In this document: positions 1-6,241 of the stretch, in pieces
Position numbering within the stretch: position 1 is the stretch's first letter
Layout of the letters: every line of letters begins with the position of its first letter
DNA from: Rhodanobacter sp.
Lineage (GTDB): Bacteria > Pseudomonadota > Gammaproteobacteria > Xanthomonadales > Rhodanobacteraceae
Length of the DNA stretch: 7,071 nt
Assembly (NCBI GenBank): GCA_026193555.1
Contig: JAPHUU010000058.1
Coordinates: forward strand, 1 to 7,071
Reading direction: 5' to 3'
The notes under the pieces: generated by a model
Seen by the model: only the letters and a program-made list of their open reading frames with translations
The model's database searches: none
Told to the model about the DNA's origin: nothing
Program-made: the position numbers and the translations under genes

Positions 1-121
1 CAGGCAGCTTGCGCCAGTTTCTGCTGGGGGCATGCCGACGTGCGGTTGACGGATGGATTGATCAAGGGCGGGCCGCCGAACGCGAAGGCGTCAGTGTTCG
101 GCACTCGGGGAGTTGTGGGCC
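1..121. other. Non-coding left edge, no gene supported
   Basis: These bases follow the stop codon of the FAD dehydrogenase gene, which reads leftward. Open frames cross the edge in both directions, but none shows a recognisable protein or a good ribosome binding site. A leftward ATG at 31-33 gives only eleven codons before the edge and has no Shine-Dalgarno sequence in front, so I do not call it a gene. The only structure I see is the inverted repeat at 75-102. Confidence 0.5.
75..102. repeat. 7-bp inverted repeat downstream of the FAD gene
   Basis: GCCGAAC at 75-81 is the exact reverse complement of GTTCGGC at 96-102, with a 14-base loop between. It starts about 20 bases past the FAD gene stop, where a transcript-end hairpin would be expected. 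Neither strand has a run of T after the stem, so it is not a standard Rho-independent terminator. It could be an mRNA 3'-end stabilising stem or chance in GC-rich DNA. Confidence 0.35.
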
Positions 122-1753
122 TCAGCCGTGCGTGATGCTCAGGGCCAGCGCTTCAGCGACCTTGATGCCGTCCACCGCCGCCGAGAGAATACCGCCCGCG
201 TAGCCGGCACCTTCGCCCGCCGGATACAGGCCGGTGGTGTTCAGGCTCTGCAGGTGTTCATCGCGCTTGACGCGCACGGGCGACGAGGTGCGCGTCTCCA
301 CTCCGGTCAGCACCGCGTCGTGCAGGGCAAAGCCGCGCAGCTGGCGTTCGAAGGCCGGCAGCGCCTCGCGGATCGCGGCGATCGCGTACTCGGGCAGGGC
401 GCTGTCCAGGCTACCCGGGGTGACCCCCGGCTGGAACGAGGGCTGCACCTCGCCGAAGGCGAGCGATGCGCGTCCGGCGATGAAGTCCCCCACCAGCTGG
501 CCGGGCGCGTTGTAATTCTCGCCGCCCAGCACGTAGGCGCGGCTCTCCAGCGCGCGCTGCAGCACGATCCCGGCGAGCGGGCTGCCGCTGGGGTCGAATG
601 CGGCAAAGTCCGACGGTTCGATGCCCACCACGATCGCCGCGTTGGCATTGCGCTCATTGCGCGAGTACTGGCTCATGCCATTGGTGACCACGCGGCCGGG
701 TTCGGACGTGGCCGCCACCACGGTGCCACCCGGACACATGCAGAAGCTGTAGGCGGTGCGGCCGTTGCGGGCGTGATGCACCAGTTTGTAGTCGGCCGCG
801 CCCAGCAACGGGTGGCCGGCCTGCGGACCGAAGCGGGCGCGGTCGATGATCGACTGCGGGTGCTCGATGCGGAAGCCGATCGAGAACGGCTTGGCCTCCA
901 GATAGACGCCGCGCGTGTGCAGCATCTCGAAGGTGTCGCGGGCGCTGTGCCCCACCGCCAGCACCACATGGTCGGTGCGGATCTGCTCGCCGCTGGCCAG
1001 GGTCACCCCGCGCACGGCCTGGCGACCATCGCCCTCCGGCTCCAGCAGCAGGTCGTCGACGCGACTGCCGAAACGGATCTCGCCGCCCAGCGACTCGATC
1101 GTGGCGCGCATGTTCTCCACCATCGTCACCAGCCGGAACGTGCCGATGTGAGGCTTGCTGACGTACAGAATCTCTTCCGGCGCACCGGCCTTGACGAATT
1201 CGGTGAGCACCTTGCGGCCATGGTGTTGCGGGTCGCGGATCTGGCTGTACAGCTTGCCGTCGGAGAACGTGCCGGCACCGCCCTCGCCGAACTGCACGTT
1301 GGACTCCGGATGCAGATTGCGCTTGCGCCACAGGTCCCAGGTGTCCCTGGTGCGCTCGCGCACGGCCTTGCCGCGATCCAGGATGATCGGACGGAAACCC
1401 ATCTGCGCCAGGATCAAGCCGGCAAACAGTCCGCATGGGCCGGTGCCGATCACCACTGGTCTGAGTGCGAGCTCGGCCGGTGCCCGGGTGACGAAGCGGT
1501 AGCTGGTGTCGGGTGTCGGCTGCACGTGCCGATCGTCGGCGAAGCGCCGCAGCAGCTCGGTTTCCTGCGTGGTTTCGACATCCACAGCATAGATCAGCAG
1601 GATCGCGCCACGCTTGCGCGCGTCGTAGCTGCGTTTGGCCACGGTGTAGCCGGTCAGCGCGCCGCGCTCGATGCCCAGCCGCTTGCGGATGGCCGCTGCC
1701 AGCGCCTCGTCGGCATGGTCCAGTGGCAGCTTGAGGTCGGTCAGTCGCAACAT
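122..1753 (-). CDS. FAD-dependent dehydrogenase, COG2509 type
   Basis: This is a 543-residue flavoprotein whose substrate is unknown; the family is annotated only as NAD(P)/FAD-dependent oxidoreductase. An N-terminal region (about 1-80) carries the family-typical RSYDARKRG stretch (41-49). A Rossmann FAD-binding motif, VIGTGPCGLFAG, follows at 101-112, ending in an acidic residue (Asp126) after the second strand. FGEGGAGTFSDGKL (155-168) and the YSFCMCPGG segment with two cysteines (336-343) are typical of the family. The second FAD-contacting motif, GLYPAGEGAGYAGG, lies at 508-521 and is followed by an AAVDGIKVAE helix. I see no signal peptide or membrane segment, so it is probably cytosolic. 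The start is the ATG at 1753. The frame stays open to 2008, but the extra residues are low-complexity Pro/Arg/Thr and resemble intergenic read-through. No Shine-Dalgarno sequence is visible before 1753, so the start is less certain than the product. Confidence 0.9.
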   Translation of the reverse strand: MLRLTDLKLPLDHADEALAAAIRKRLGIERGALTGYTVAKRSYDARKRGAILLIYAVDVETTQETELLRRFADDRHVQPTPDTSYRFVTRAPAELALRPVVIGTGPCGLFAGLILAQMGFRPIILDRGKAVRERTRDTWDLWRKRNLHPESNVQFGEGGAGTFSDGKLYSQIRDPQHHGRKVLTEFVKAGAPEEILYVSKPHIGTFRLVTMVENMRATIESLGGEIRFGSRVDDLLLEPEGDGRQAVRGVTLASGEQIRTDHVVLAVGHSARDTFEMLHTRGVYLEAKPFSIGFRIEHPQSIIDRARFGPQAGHPLLGAADYKLVHHARNGRTAYSFCMCPGGTVVAATSEPGRVVTNGMSQYSRNERNANAAIVVGIEPSDFAAFDPSGSPLAGIVLQRALESRAYVLGGENYNAPGQLVGDFIAGRASLAFGEVQPSFQPGVTPGSLDSALPEYAIAAIREALPAFERQLRGFALHDAVLTGVETRTSSPVRVKRDEHLQSLNTTGLYPAGEGAGYAGGILSAAVDGIKVAEALALSITHG

Positions 1754-1940
1754 GCGGGAAAGTGGGAATTCATTTGGCGAAGTGGACGATTTTCGCACGT
1801 CGCCGTGATGACGCGGTGGGCCGGGCGCGTCGCGTCGGTTGGGGGCCATTGCCTGATTCGGTCTTGCGAGTGCAGTCCGGGTGGGTGGAGCGCGCCAACG
1901 CCACGTCGTCCGCATGGGCGACGTGGATGGATTGCCGGGA
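1754..1940. other. Intergenic gap before the FAD gene
   Basis: This 187-base spacer separates the 97-residue gene from the FAD gene, both leftward. It probably carries the FAD gene's own promoter, since the gap is long for this dense run. I could not pick out a convincing -35/-10 pair or a Shine-Dalgarno sequence before the ATG at 1753. Its one clear feature is the strong dyad at 1901-1926. Confidence 0.45.
1901..1926. repeat. Strong hairpin/dyad between 97-aa gene and FAD gene
   Basis: CCACGTCG at 1901-1908 is the exact reverse complement of CGACGTGG at 1919-1926. Read as plus-strand RNA the stem extends inward by a U-G wobble and two G-C pairs to a GCAT tetraloop (1912-1915), giving 11 pairs. 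On the minus strand, where both neighbours are transcribed, one of these inner pairs becomes an A/C mismatch. It begins 14 bases after the stop of the 97-residue gene. No T run follows on either strand, so it may be an operator, a 3'-end stem or a Rho-linked structure rather than an intrinsic terminator. Confidence 0.5.
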
Positions 1941-2234
1941 TCAGGCCGCTGACGCGATACGGCGACTTCCGGCGAAATCCGTGTCACAAGCTGACCCGTT
2001 GTGGCCACTCAGGGTCTGCAGAAATGCCCTGAATTGCTCACCGGTGGCGTGCGGGTGCAGCAAAACGTAGCACTTCTCGTGGGTGCCGGACGCGCACCGC
2101 GCCGCCACCTGGCAGAGATGGCCGTCCCGCGAGGCCAGCAAGGGCAGCGCCGGGGAGGCCATGTCCCACCACTTGCGACGGACCAGTCCGTGCTCGGATC
2201 CGCCGACGATGATGCATTCGATGATCTCTTCCAT
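1941..2234 (-). CDS. Small cysteine-rich protein of unknown function
   Basis: I do not recognise this 97-residue protein. The start is the ATG at 2234, which has GAGG seven bases upstream (plus-strand 2242-2245); a TTG start at 2306 would extend it but has no better support. The sequence opens MEEIIECIIVGG, contains RRKWWDM (19-25) and a central part with Cys41, Cys47 and Cys55 near His52, His60 and His62, and ends in a loose, probably disordered tail (about 78-97). It has five cysteines in all (7, 41, 47, 55, 83). There is no signal peptide or transmembrane segment. The Cys/His content might bind a metal, but no known zinc-finger spacing is evident. It sits alone, 119 bases after the DUF1993 gene and 187 bases before the FAD gene. 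The good ribosome binding site and plausible composition favour a real gene over a shadow frame. Confidence 0.58.
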   Translation of the reverse strand: MEEIIECIIVGGSEHGLVRRKWWDMASPALPLLASRDGHLCQVAARCASGTHEKCYVLLHPHATGEQFRAFLQTLSGHNGSACDTDFAGSRRIASAA

Positions 2235-2353
2235 GGCGCTGCCTCGTTTTCTGATGTTCGGGTCATCCCGGATCAAGCAGAAGTCGGGCCAGTCGCAGCG
2301 GGTCAAACGCGCGTAACGTCACAGTTTCAGGCATTGGCGCCGCGGCGTGGATC
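2235..2353. other. Intergenic gap before the 97-aa gene
   Basis: This 119-base spacer follows the DUF1993 stop. It holds a 10-bp GC palindrome, CGCCGCGGCG, at 2338-2347, just past that stop, and the ribosome binding site of the next gene at 2242-2245. A minus-strand TTGACC (plus 2301-2306) resembles a -35 box but has no matching -10 at a proper distance. No intrinsic terminator is visible. Confidence 0.4.
2242..2245 (-). promoter_or_regulatory. Ribosome binding site of the 97-aa gene
   Basis: On the minus strand this reads GAGG, with a seven-base spacer to the ATG at 2234. It is the main reason for preferring that start and for treating the small frame as a gene. Confidence 0.55.
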
Positions 2354-2860
2354 TCAGCCGTTGCCGATGAAGTCGGCCTTGCCGATCTCGGTGCCGGCCT
2401 CGCGCAGGATGTTATAGGCCGTGGTGCAGTGGAAGAACACGTTCGGCAACACATAGTGCAGCAGATACGCCTGGCCTTCGAAGTCCAGTTCGCCGTGGCG
2501 CATTTTCAGATGGATCGCGCGCGTCTCGCTGCCGTCGATCTGCTCGGGCGTGAAGGTCTTCAGGTAGTCGATCGCGCGCGCGATCCGCCCGTGCAGCTGA
2601 TCGAGCGTGGTTTCGTTGTCGTCGAACTTCAGCGGATCGACCCCGGCCAGTCGGGCGGCACCGTTCTTGGCCATGTCAGTGGCGATCTGCACCTGCTTGA
2701 CCAGCGGCAGCATGTCGGGGATCAGCCGAGTCTGCAGCAATGTTTCGTCGGTGACATTTCGGGCCCTGGCGTGTGCTTCGCCCTTGGCCAGCACTTTGGC
2801 GAGGTTGCCCAGCGTGCGGATGAAAACGGGCACGCTGGCCTGGTACATGGAAAGTGTCAT
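2354..2860 (-). CDS. DUF1993 family protein
   Basis: This 168-residue protein matches the DUF1993 family along its full length: the MTLSMYQASVPVFIRTLGNL start, the LIPDMLPLVKQVQIATDMAKN segment (46-66), the LAGVDPLKFDDNETTLDQLHGRI segment (71-93) and the C-terminal HYVLPNVFFHCTTAYNILRE (135-154). From general knowledge the family is a small helical-bundle group related in fold to DinB/YfiT proteins, and its biochemical role is not established. Histidines at 117, 122, 135 and 144 could be functional or metal-binding; that is inference. No signal peptide or membrane span is seen. The ATG at 2860 overlaps the TGA of the upstream MFS gene as ATGA, and GGAG (plus 2869-2872) lies eight bases before it inside the MFS coding region. 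Translation is therefore very likely coupled to the transporter. Confidence 0.92.
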   Translation of the reverse strand: MTLSMYQASVPVFIRTLGNLAKVLAKGEAHARARNVTDETLLQTRLIPDMLPLVKQVQIATDMAKNGAARLAGVDPLKFDDNETTLDQLHGRIARAIDYLKTFTPEQIDGSETRAIHLKMRHGELDFEGQAYLLHYVLPNVFFHCTTAYNILREAGTEIGKADFIGNG

Positions 2861-4188
2861 GGGGAATGCTCCGGTGGATCGTGGGGAAGTACTTCGTGCG
2901 AGAGTTCGCTGAATGGCAGCAGGGGGCTGATTTCGTCGACAGCAACCGGCGGGATACCCGTGGCCCGGCGGGTCACCCGTGCCGCGATCAGCGCCGCTGC
3001 CAGCAGCAGTGTCGCGGCCAGCACGAAGGCTGCGCCGGGGACATGCACCGGCGCGTGGTCGCTGATGAACAGCGCAAAAAGGTTGGCGAACAGCGCCGGT
3101 CCGAAGATGCCCGCGAGGCTGGCCAGGCTGGTCAACGCACCCTGCAGCCGGCCCTGTTCGTGCGGGTCGACCTGGTGCGACATCATCGCCTGCGCCGGTG
3201 GCCCGGTCAGTCCACCCAGGCTCAGGAACGGAATGCCGAGCACGAACATCCAGCTGACCGGCGCCAGCCCGAACAGCAGGTAGCCGACGATGCACAGCGC
3301 CAGTCCGGCCAGGATCAGGCGGCGCTCACCCAGGGTGGGCATCAATCGACGCACCAGTACCGCCTGCACCAGGCCGCTGCACAGGCCAACGAGGCCCAGC
3401 GTGTAACCGACCGCCTGCGGTCCCCAGCCATAGCGGTAGTCGGTGTACAGCACGTAGGTGGAGTTGAGCGAGAACTGGGCCAGGTTGATCAGGAAGAACA
3501 CCGCGGCCATGCCGAATACCTGCGGGTAGCGGCGCAGCAGCACCAGCGCGCCGAATGGATTGGCGTGCCGCCAGTCGAAGCGCGCACTGCGCCGCTCCTT
3601 CGGCAGCGACTCGGGCAGCACGAAATAGCCGTAACAGAAGTTGACCAGCGACAGTCCCGCCGCCACCCAGAACGGCAGGCGGATATGCAGGTGACCGAGA
3701 AACCCGCCCAGCGCCGGCCCCACGATGAAGCCGATGCCGAATGCCGCGCCCAGTGTGCCGTAGGCAGCCGCGCGCTTTTCGCGCGGAACGATGTCGGCGA
3801 TGTAGGCATTGGCGGTGGAGAAACTGGCCGCACACGCGCCGGATACCGCCCGGCCGATGAACAGCAGCCACAGCGCCGGCGCCAGTGCCATCACCATGAA
3901 ATCGACCCCGAGGCCGAAGCTGGAAATGAGGATCACCGGGCGGCGACCGAAGCGATCCGACAGCGCGCCCTGCACCGGCGAGAACACGAACTGGATCAGC
4001 ATGAACAGCGCGCCGAACGCACCGGTCCAGACCGCTGCCTTGGCGATGCTGCCACCGATCAGCTGCACGATCAGGTGCGGCAGCACCGGAATGATGATGC
4101 CGAACGCGAGCATGTCCAGCGTCACGGTCACGAAGATGAAGGCGAGGGCGGCCCGTTGGCGTGGCGCGGCAGGAGTCGGCGGATGCAT
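2857..4188 (-). CDS. TetA-like MFS drug:proton antiporter
   Basis: This 443-residue integral inner-membrane protein has about twelve hydrophobic spans and is most like the TCR/Tet branch of the Major Facilitator Superfamily, which exports drugs in exchange for protons. Span 1 has LDMLAFGIIIPVLP with an acidic Asp25, as in TetA proteins. Loop 2-3 has the MFS motif A, GALSDRFGRRP (74-84), including Asp78. AYIADIVPREKRA (128-140) and the antiporter motif C in GFIVGPALGG (153-162) follow. LGERR (286-290) and QAMMSHQVDPHEQGRLQG (333-350) also match TetA. A 33-residue hydrophilic, proline- and acid-rich tail (411-443) follows the last span. The substrate cannot be read from sequence, and chromosomal homologues often do not confer tetracycline resistance. 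The start at 4188 gives a normal N-terminus but has no clear Shine-Dalgarno sequence. The frame stays open to 4374, and that extension lacks hydrophobic or conserved character. A perfect dyad lies 23 bases upstream. Confidence 0.92.
   Translation of the reverse strand: MHPPTPAAPRQRAALAFIFVTVTLDMLAFGIIIPVLPHLIVQLIGGSIAKAAVWTGAFGALFMLIQFVFSPVQGALSDRFGRRPVILISSFGLGVDFMVMALAPALWLLFIGRAVSGACAASFSTANAYIADIVPREKRAAAYGTLGAAFGIGFIVGPALGGFLGHLHIRLPFWVAAGLSLVNFCYGYFVLPESLPKERRSARFDWRHANPFGALVLLRRYPQVFGMAAVFFLINLAQFSLNSTYVLYTDYRYGWGPQAVGYTLGLVGLCSGLVQAVLVRRLMPTLGERRLILAGLALCIVGYLLFGLAPVSWMFVLGIPFLSLGGLTGPPAQAMMSHQVDPHEQGRLQGALTSLASLAGIFGPALFANLFALFISDHAPVHVPGAAFVLAATLLLAAALIAARVTRRATGIPPVAVDEISPLLPFSELSHEVLPHDPPEHSP
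2869..2872 (-). promoter_or_regulatory. Ribosome binding site of the DUF1993 gene
   Basis: On the minus strand this reads GGAG, eight bases before the ATG at 2860. It lies within the last codons of the MFS gene, which supports coupled translation across the ATGA overlap. Confidence 0.55.
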
Positions 4189-4274
4189 GAAAGGTGGCGA
4201 TTTGACGGAATCCGCACGATAGCGGAATCGTGCGGGTGCGACATCTTCACGGCGCTTGCGCACACAGCAGGGGG
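4189..4274. other. Intergenic gap between hydrolase and MFS genes
   Basis: This 86-base spacer is the only non-coding break between the hemH-hydrolase pair and the MFS-DUF1993 pair, so a promoter or transcript boundary could sit here. I see no well-spaced -35/-10 boxes. Its distinctive content is the perfect dyad at 4212-4235. Confidence 0.45.
4212..4235. promoter_or_regulatory. Perfect 9-bp dyad upstream of the MFS gene
   Basis: CCGCACGAT (4212-4220) and ATCGTGCGG (4227-4235) are exact reverse complements separated by six bases; outward, a T/G wobble and an A/T pair could add two more. Its inner edge is 23 bases from the MFS start codon. A 24-bp symmetric site directly before an efflux gene is what an operator for a dimeric repressor would look like, but no regulator gene is in the window. 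As minus-strand RNA it would form a stable stem followed by ATTCCGTC, which lacks a proper U run, so a standard terminator is less likely. Confidence 0.5.
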
Positions 4275-5147
4275 TCAGGCGCTGGCGGCGATCCAGGCTG
4301 CCACGTCGGCGGGGTGTTCGAGATGCAGGTGGTGTCCCCCCGCCATGTGGCTGACCGTGATCCGCGACACGCAAGCGGCGCGCTGGCGCATCGGTTCGCC
4401 GGGCAGATAGGACGTGGCCGGTTGTGCCAGCAGCAGCGCGGTGGGCGCCTCGATGCCGCGCAGCAGGGCATGAATCTGCGATTCGGCGAGGCGCAACGGG
4501 CTGGGCCGGGTCAGTCGCGGGTCGCTGCGCCAGCGCCAGCCGCCTTCGACCTCGATCAATCCGCGCTCGACGATCGGTCGCGCCAGCTCCGCGTGCATGC
4601 CGCTGGCCATGCAGCGCGCGCTGACCGCTTGCGCGATGTCGCGGAACACCCGCAGCGGGCGGCCGCCCTCGGCGCGTGGTGCGAGGGCGTCGCGAAATCG
4701 CTGCAAGGTGCGTGAGCCATCATCACCAAGCGGGCCGAGGCCCTCGATCAGCAGCAGCCGTTCGATCCGTGCGCAGGCAGTCGCTGCGACCAGTGCCGCG
4801 ATGCCGGCGCCCAGCGAGTGACCAAGCAGCGTGTAGCGCTGCAGTCGCAGCACCCTGGCGGCCTCCAGCACTGTCTGCACATGGTCGAGGTAGTGATAGT
4901 TGGCACCGGCGGCCGGATGATCGGAATGGCCGTGGCCGGGCAGCTCCAGTGCGATGACGCGATAGCGTTCCGCCAGCAGCGGAGCCAGCCGTGCAAAGCT
5001 GCCGGCGTTGTCGAGCCAGCCGTGCAGGACCAGCAGCGGCGGTGCCGCATCATCGCCCCACACCTGGGCGCGCAGCGTCAGGTGTGCCAGCGCGACCGAC
5101 AGCTCAGTCGGCACGGGCACGAAGCTGCTTTGCGCGTTGCTGGGCAT
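4275..5147 (-). CDS. Alpha/beta hydrolase, SERHL-like
   Basis: This is a cytosolic alpha/beta-hydrolase-fold enzyme of about 290 residues. From the ATG at 5147, the oxyanion-hole HGW lies at 42-44, the LPGHGHSD segment at 69-76, and the nucleophile elbow GHSLG at 109-113 with Ser111. A WRWRSDPRLTRPSPLRL cap segment covers about 204-220, and the C-terminal GGHHLHLEHP (270-279) probably supplies the catalytic His272. The DPRL...SPLRL stretch and the GGHH ending resemble the serine-hydrolase-like (SERHL) group; the natural substrate is not known. The usual Asp after strand 7 is not evident, whereas Glu135 sits after strand 6 in LLLIEGLG. The gene overlaps the 3' end of hemH by 44 bases, or 50 if the in-frame GTG at 5153 is used. 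Neither start has a visible Shine-Dalgarno sequence, so translation is probably coupled to hemH. Confidence 0.92.
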   Translation of the reverse strand: MPSNAQSSFVPVPTELSVALAHLTLRAQVWGDDAAPPLLVLHGWLDNAGSFARLAPLLAERYRVIALELPGHGHSDHPAAGANYHYLDHVQTVLEAARVLRLQRYTLLGHSLGAGIAALVAATACARIERLLLIEGLGPLGDDGSRTLQRFRDALAPRAEGGRPLRVFRDIAQAVSARCMASGMHAELARPIVERGLIEVEGGWRWRSDPRLTRPSPLRLAESQIHALLRGIEAPTALLLAQPATSYLPGEPMRQRAACVSRITVSHMAGGHHLHLEHPADVAAWIAASA

Positions 5148-6240
5148 CGGCACGGCGTTGCCGGGCGGCGGTCAGGTCGAGGTCGGCCGCGAATTCCGGC
5201 CAGCCCTGGGTATGTCGCAGTACCAGCGCGGCGAGGCTGGAAACCTGTTCGGTACTGTCGTTGAGTGCAGGGATATAGCGCAGGGCATCGCCCCCTGCGG
5301 CGGTGAAGAACGCACCGTTCTGCATCGCGATCTCCTCCAGTGTCTCCAGGCAATCCACGGCGAAACCGGGACAGGCGACATCGAGCTTGCGCACGCCGTC
5401 GGCCGCCAGCTGGCGCACCACCGCATCGGTATACGGATGCAACCAGCGTTCGCGCCCGACCCGTGACTGGAAGCTGATCACCAATTGCTGCTCGGTCAGC
5501 TGCAGCCGCTCGCGCAGCAGTCGTGCGGTGGCATGACACTGGCAGAAATACGGGTCGCCGGCCTGCAGGTAGCGTTCGGGGATCCCATGGAACGACAGCA
5601 GCAGCTTGTCGCCGCGCCCGTTGACCGCCCACCAGTTCTCGATGCTCCTCGCCAGTGCCTCGATGTGCGCGGGGTCGTCGTGGTAATCGTTGACGAAGCG
5701 CAGCTCCGGCGGCCAGCGCAGGGTCTTGATGCTGTCCGCCACGGCGTCAAGGACTGAGCCGGTGGAGGTGGCCGAGTATTGCGGATACAGCGGCAGCACC
5801 AGCAGCCGCCGAACGCCATCGCGTTGCAGTTGCTCGATGGTGTGCGCGACCGAAGGCTGGCCGTAGCGCATCGCCAGGGCGACCTTGATCGGCGCATCGG
5901 GCCGCTGCTGTTTCAACTCCCGCTGCAGTCCGCTGGCCAGCGCCTCGCTGCCGACCCGCAACGGGGAGCCCTGCTCGGTCCATATCTGTGCATAGGCGTG
6001 CGCCGAACGCGCGGGCCGGACGCGCAGGATCACGCCGTGCAGGATCAGCCACCACAGCCAGCGCGGGTATTCGATGACCCGGGGGTCGGCGAGAAATTCC
6101 GCCAGATAGGGCCGCACCGCCTTGGCTGTTGGCGCGGTCGGGGTGCCCAGGTTGACCAGCAGCACGCCTGCCTGAACGGATGCCATGTCCGGTTCGTGGG
6201 AATAGTCGGCGAGGCCGGTATAGTGGTTGCTGAATGGCAT
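5104..6240 (-). CDS. hemH: Ferrochelatase
   Basis: Ferrochelatase inserts ferrous iron into protoporphyrin IX, the last step of protoheme synthesis, and acts in the cytosol or at the inner-membrane surface. From the ATG at 6240 the protein has 378 residues, near the family norm. VLLVNLGTPTAPT (26-38) is the usual N-terminal motif. The family signature LLLSFHGIPERYLQAGDPY lies at 213-231, with the metal-binding and catalytic His218. LPLYPQYSATSTGS (149-162) is also conserved. CPGFAVDCLETLEEI (290-304) carries the conserved active-site Glu299. A short basic, glutamine- and arginine-rich tail ends the protein. The frame continues to a GTG at 6279, which would add 13 Thr/Ala-rich residues. Neither start has a clear Shine-Dalgarno sequence, and I chose 6240 because MPFSNHYTGL resembles related N-termini. 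The 3' end overlaps the hydrolase gene. Confidence 0.96.
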   Translation of the reverse strand: MPFSNHYTGLADYSHEPDMASVQAGVLLVNLGTPTAPTAKAVRPYLAEFLADPRVIEYPRWLWWLILHGVILRVRPARSAHAYAQIWTEQGSPLRVGSEALASGLQRELKQQRPDAPIKVALAMRYGQPSVAHTIEQLQRDGVRRLLVLPLYPQYSATSTGSVLDAVADSIKTLRWPPELRFVNDYHDDPAHIEALARSIENWWAVNGRGDKLLLSFHGIPERYLQAGDPYFCQCHATARLLRERLQLTEQQLVISFQSRVGRERWLHPYTDAVVRQLAADGVRKLDVACPGFAVDCLETLEEIAMQNGAFFTAAGGDALRYIPALNDSTEQVSSLAALVLRHTQGWPEFAADLDLTAARQRRADAQQRAKQLRARAD

Positions 6241-6241
6241 C

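Noticed and set aside
31..33. Leftward ATG at the window edge as the start of another gene
   Set aside because: Only eleven codons remain in the window, with no ribosome binding site and no recognisable sequence.
1754..2008. N-terminal extension of the FAD protein by 85 residues
   Set aside because: The extension is low-complexity Pro/Arg/Thr, would run into the 97-residue gene, and contains the 1901-1926 hairpin. The family N-terminus fits the ATG at 1753.
113..2032. 639-codon open frame on the plus strand opposite the FAD gene
   Set aside because: The translation has no recognisable domain and is rich in Ala/Arg/His/Gln, as expected of an antisense frame in GC-rich DNA. The opposite strand encodes a clear flavoprotein.
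2301..2306. Minus-strand TTGACC as a -35 box for the 97-residue gene
   Set aside because: No acceptable -10 hexamer lies 16-18 bases downstream.
2338..2347. CGCCGCGGCG palindrome after the DUF1993 stop as a terminator
   Set aside because: The palindrome is too compact to form a stable hairpin with a normal loop and has no T run; such GC palindromes are common by chance here.
2429..3283. 284-codon plus-strand frame spanning the DUF1993 and MFS 3' region
   Set aside because: It covers two genuine minus-strand genes and shows no family resemblance or ribosome binding site.
2857..4188. Acquired tetracycline-resistance gene
   Set aside because: Although TetA-like, its base composition matches its neighbours, there is no mobile element or divergent tetR, and it is coupled to DUF1993. 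It reads as a resident chromosomal pump.
4189..4374. N-terminal extension of the MFS protein by 62 residues
   Set aside because: The extension is basic and non-hydrophobic, crosses the dyad, and overlaps the hydrolase gene. TetA-like proteins start close to the first membrane span.
2854..4410. 518-codon open frame on the plus strand opposite the MFS gene
   Set aside because: It is Gln/Arg/His-rich without hydrophobic core patterns and lies wholly across the TetA-like gene. It is a shadow frame.
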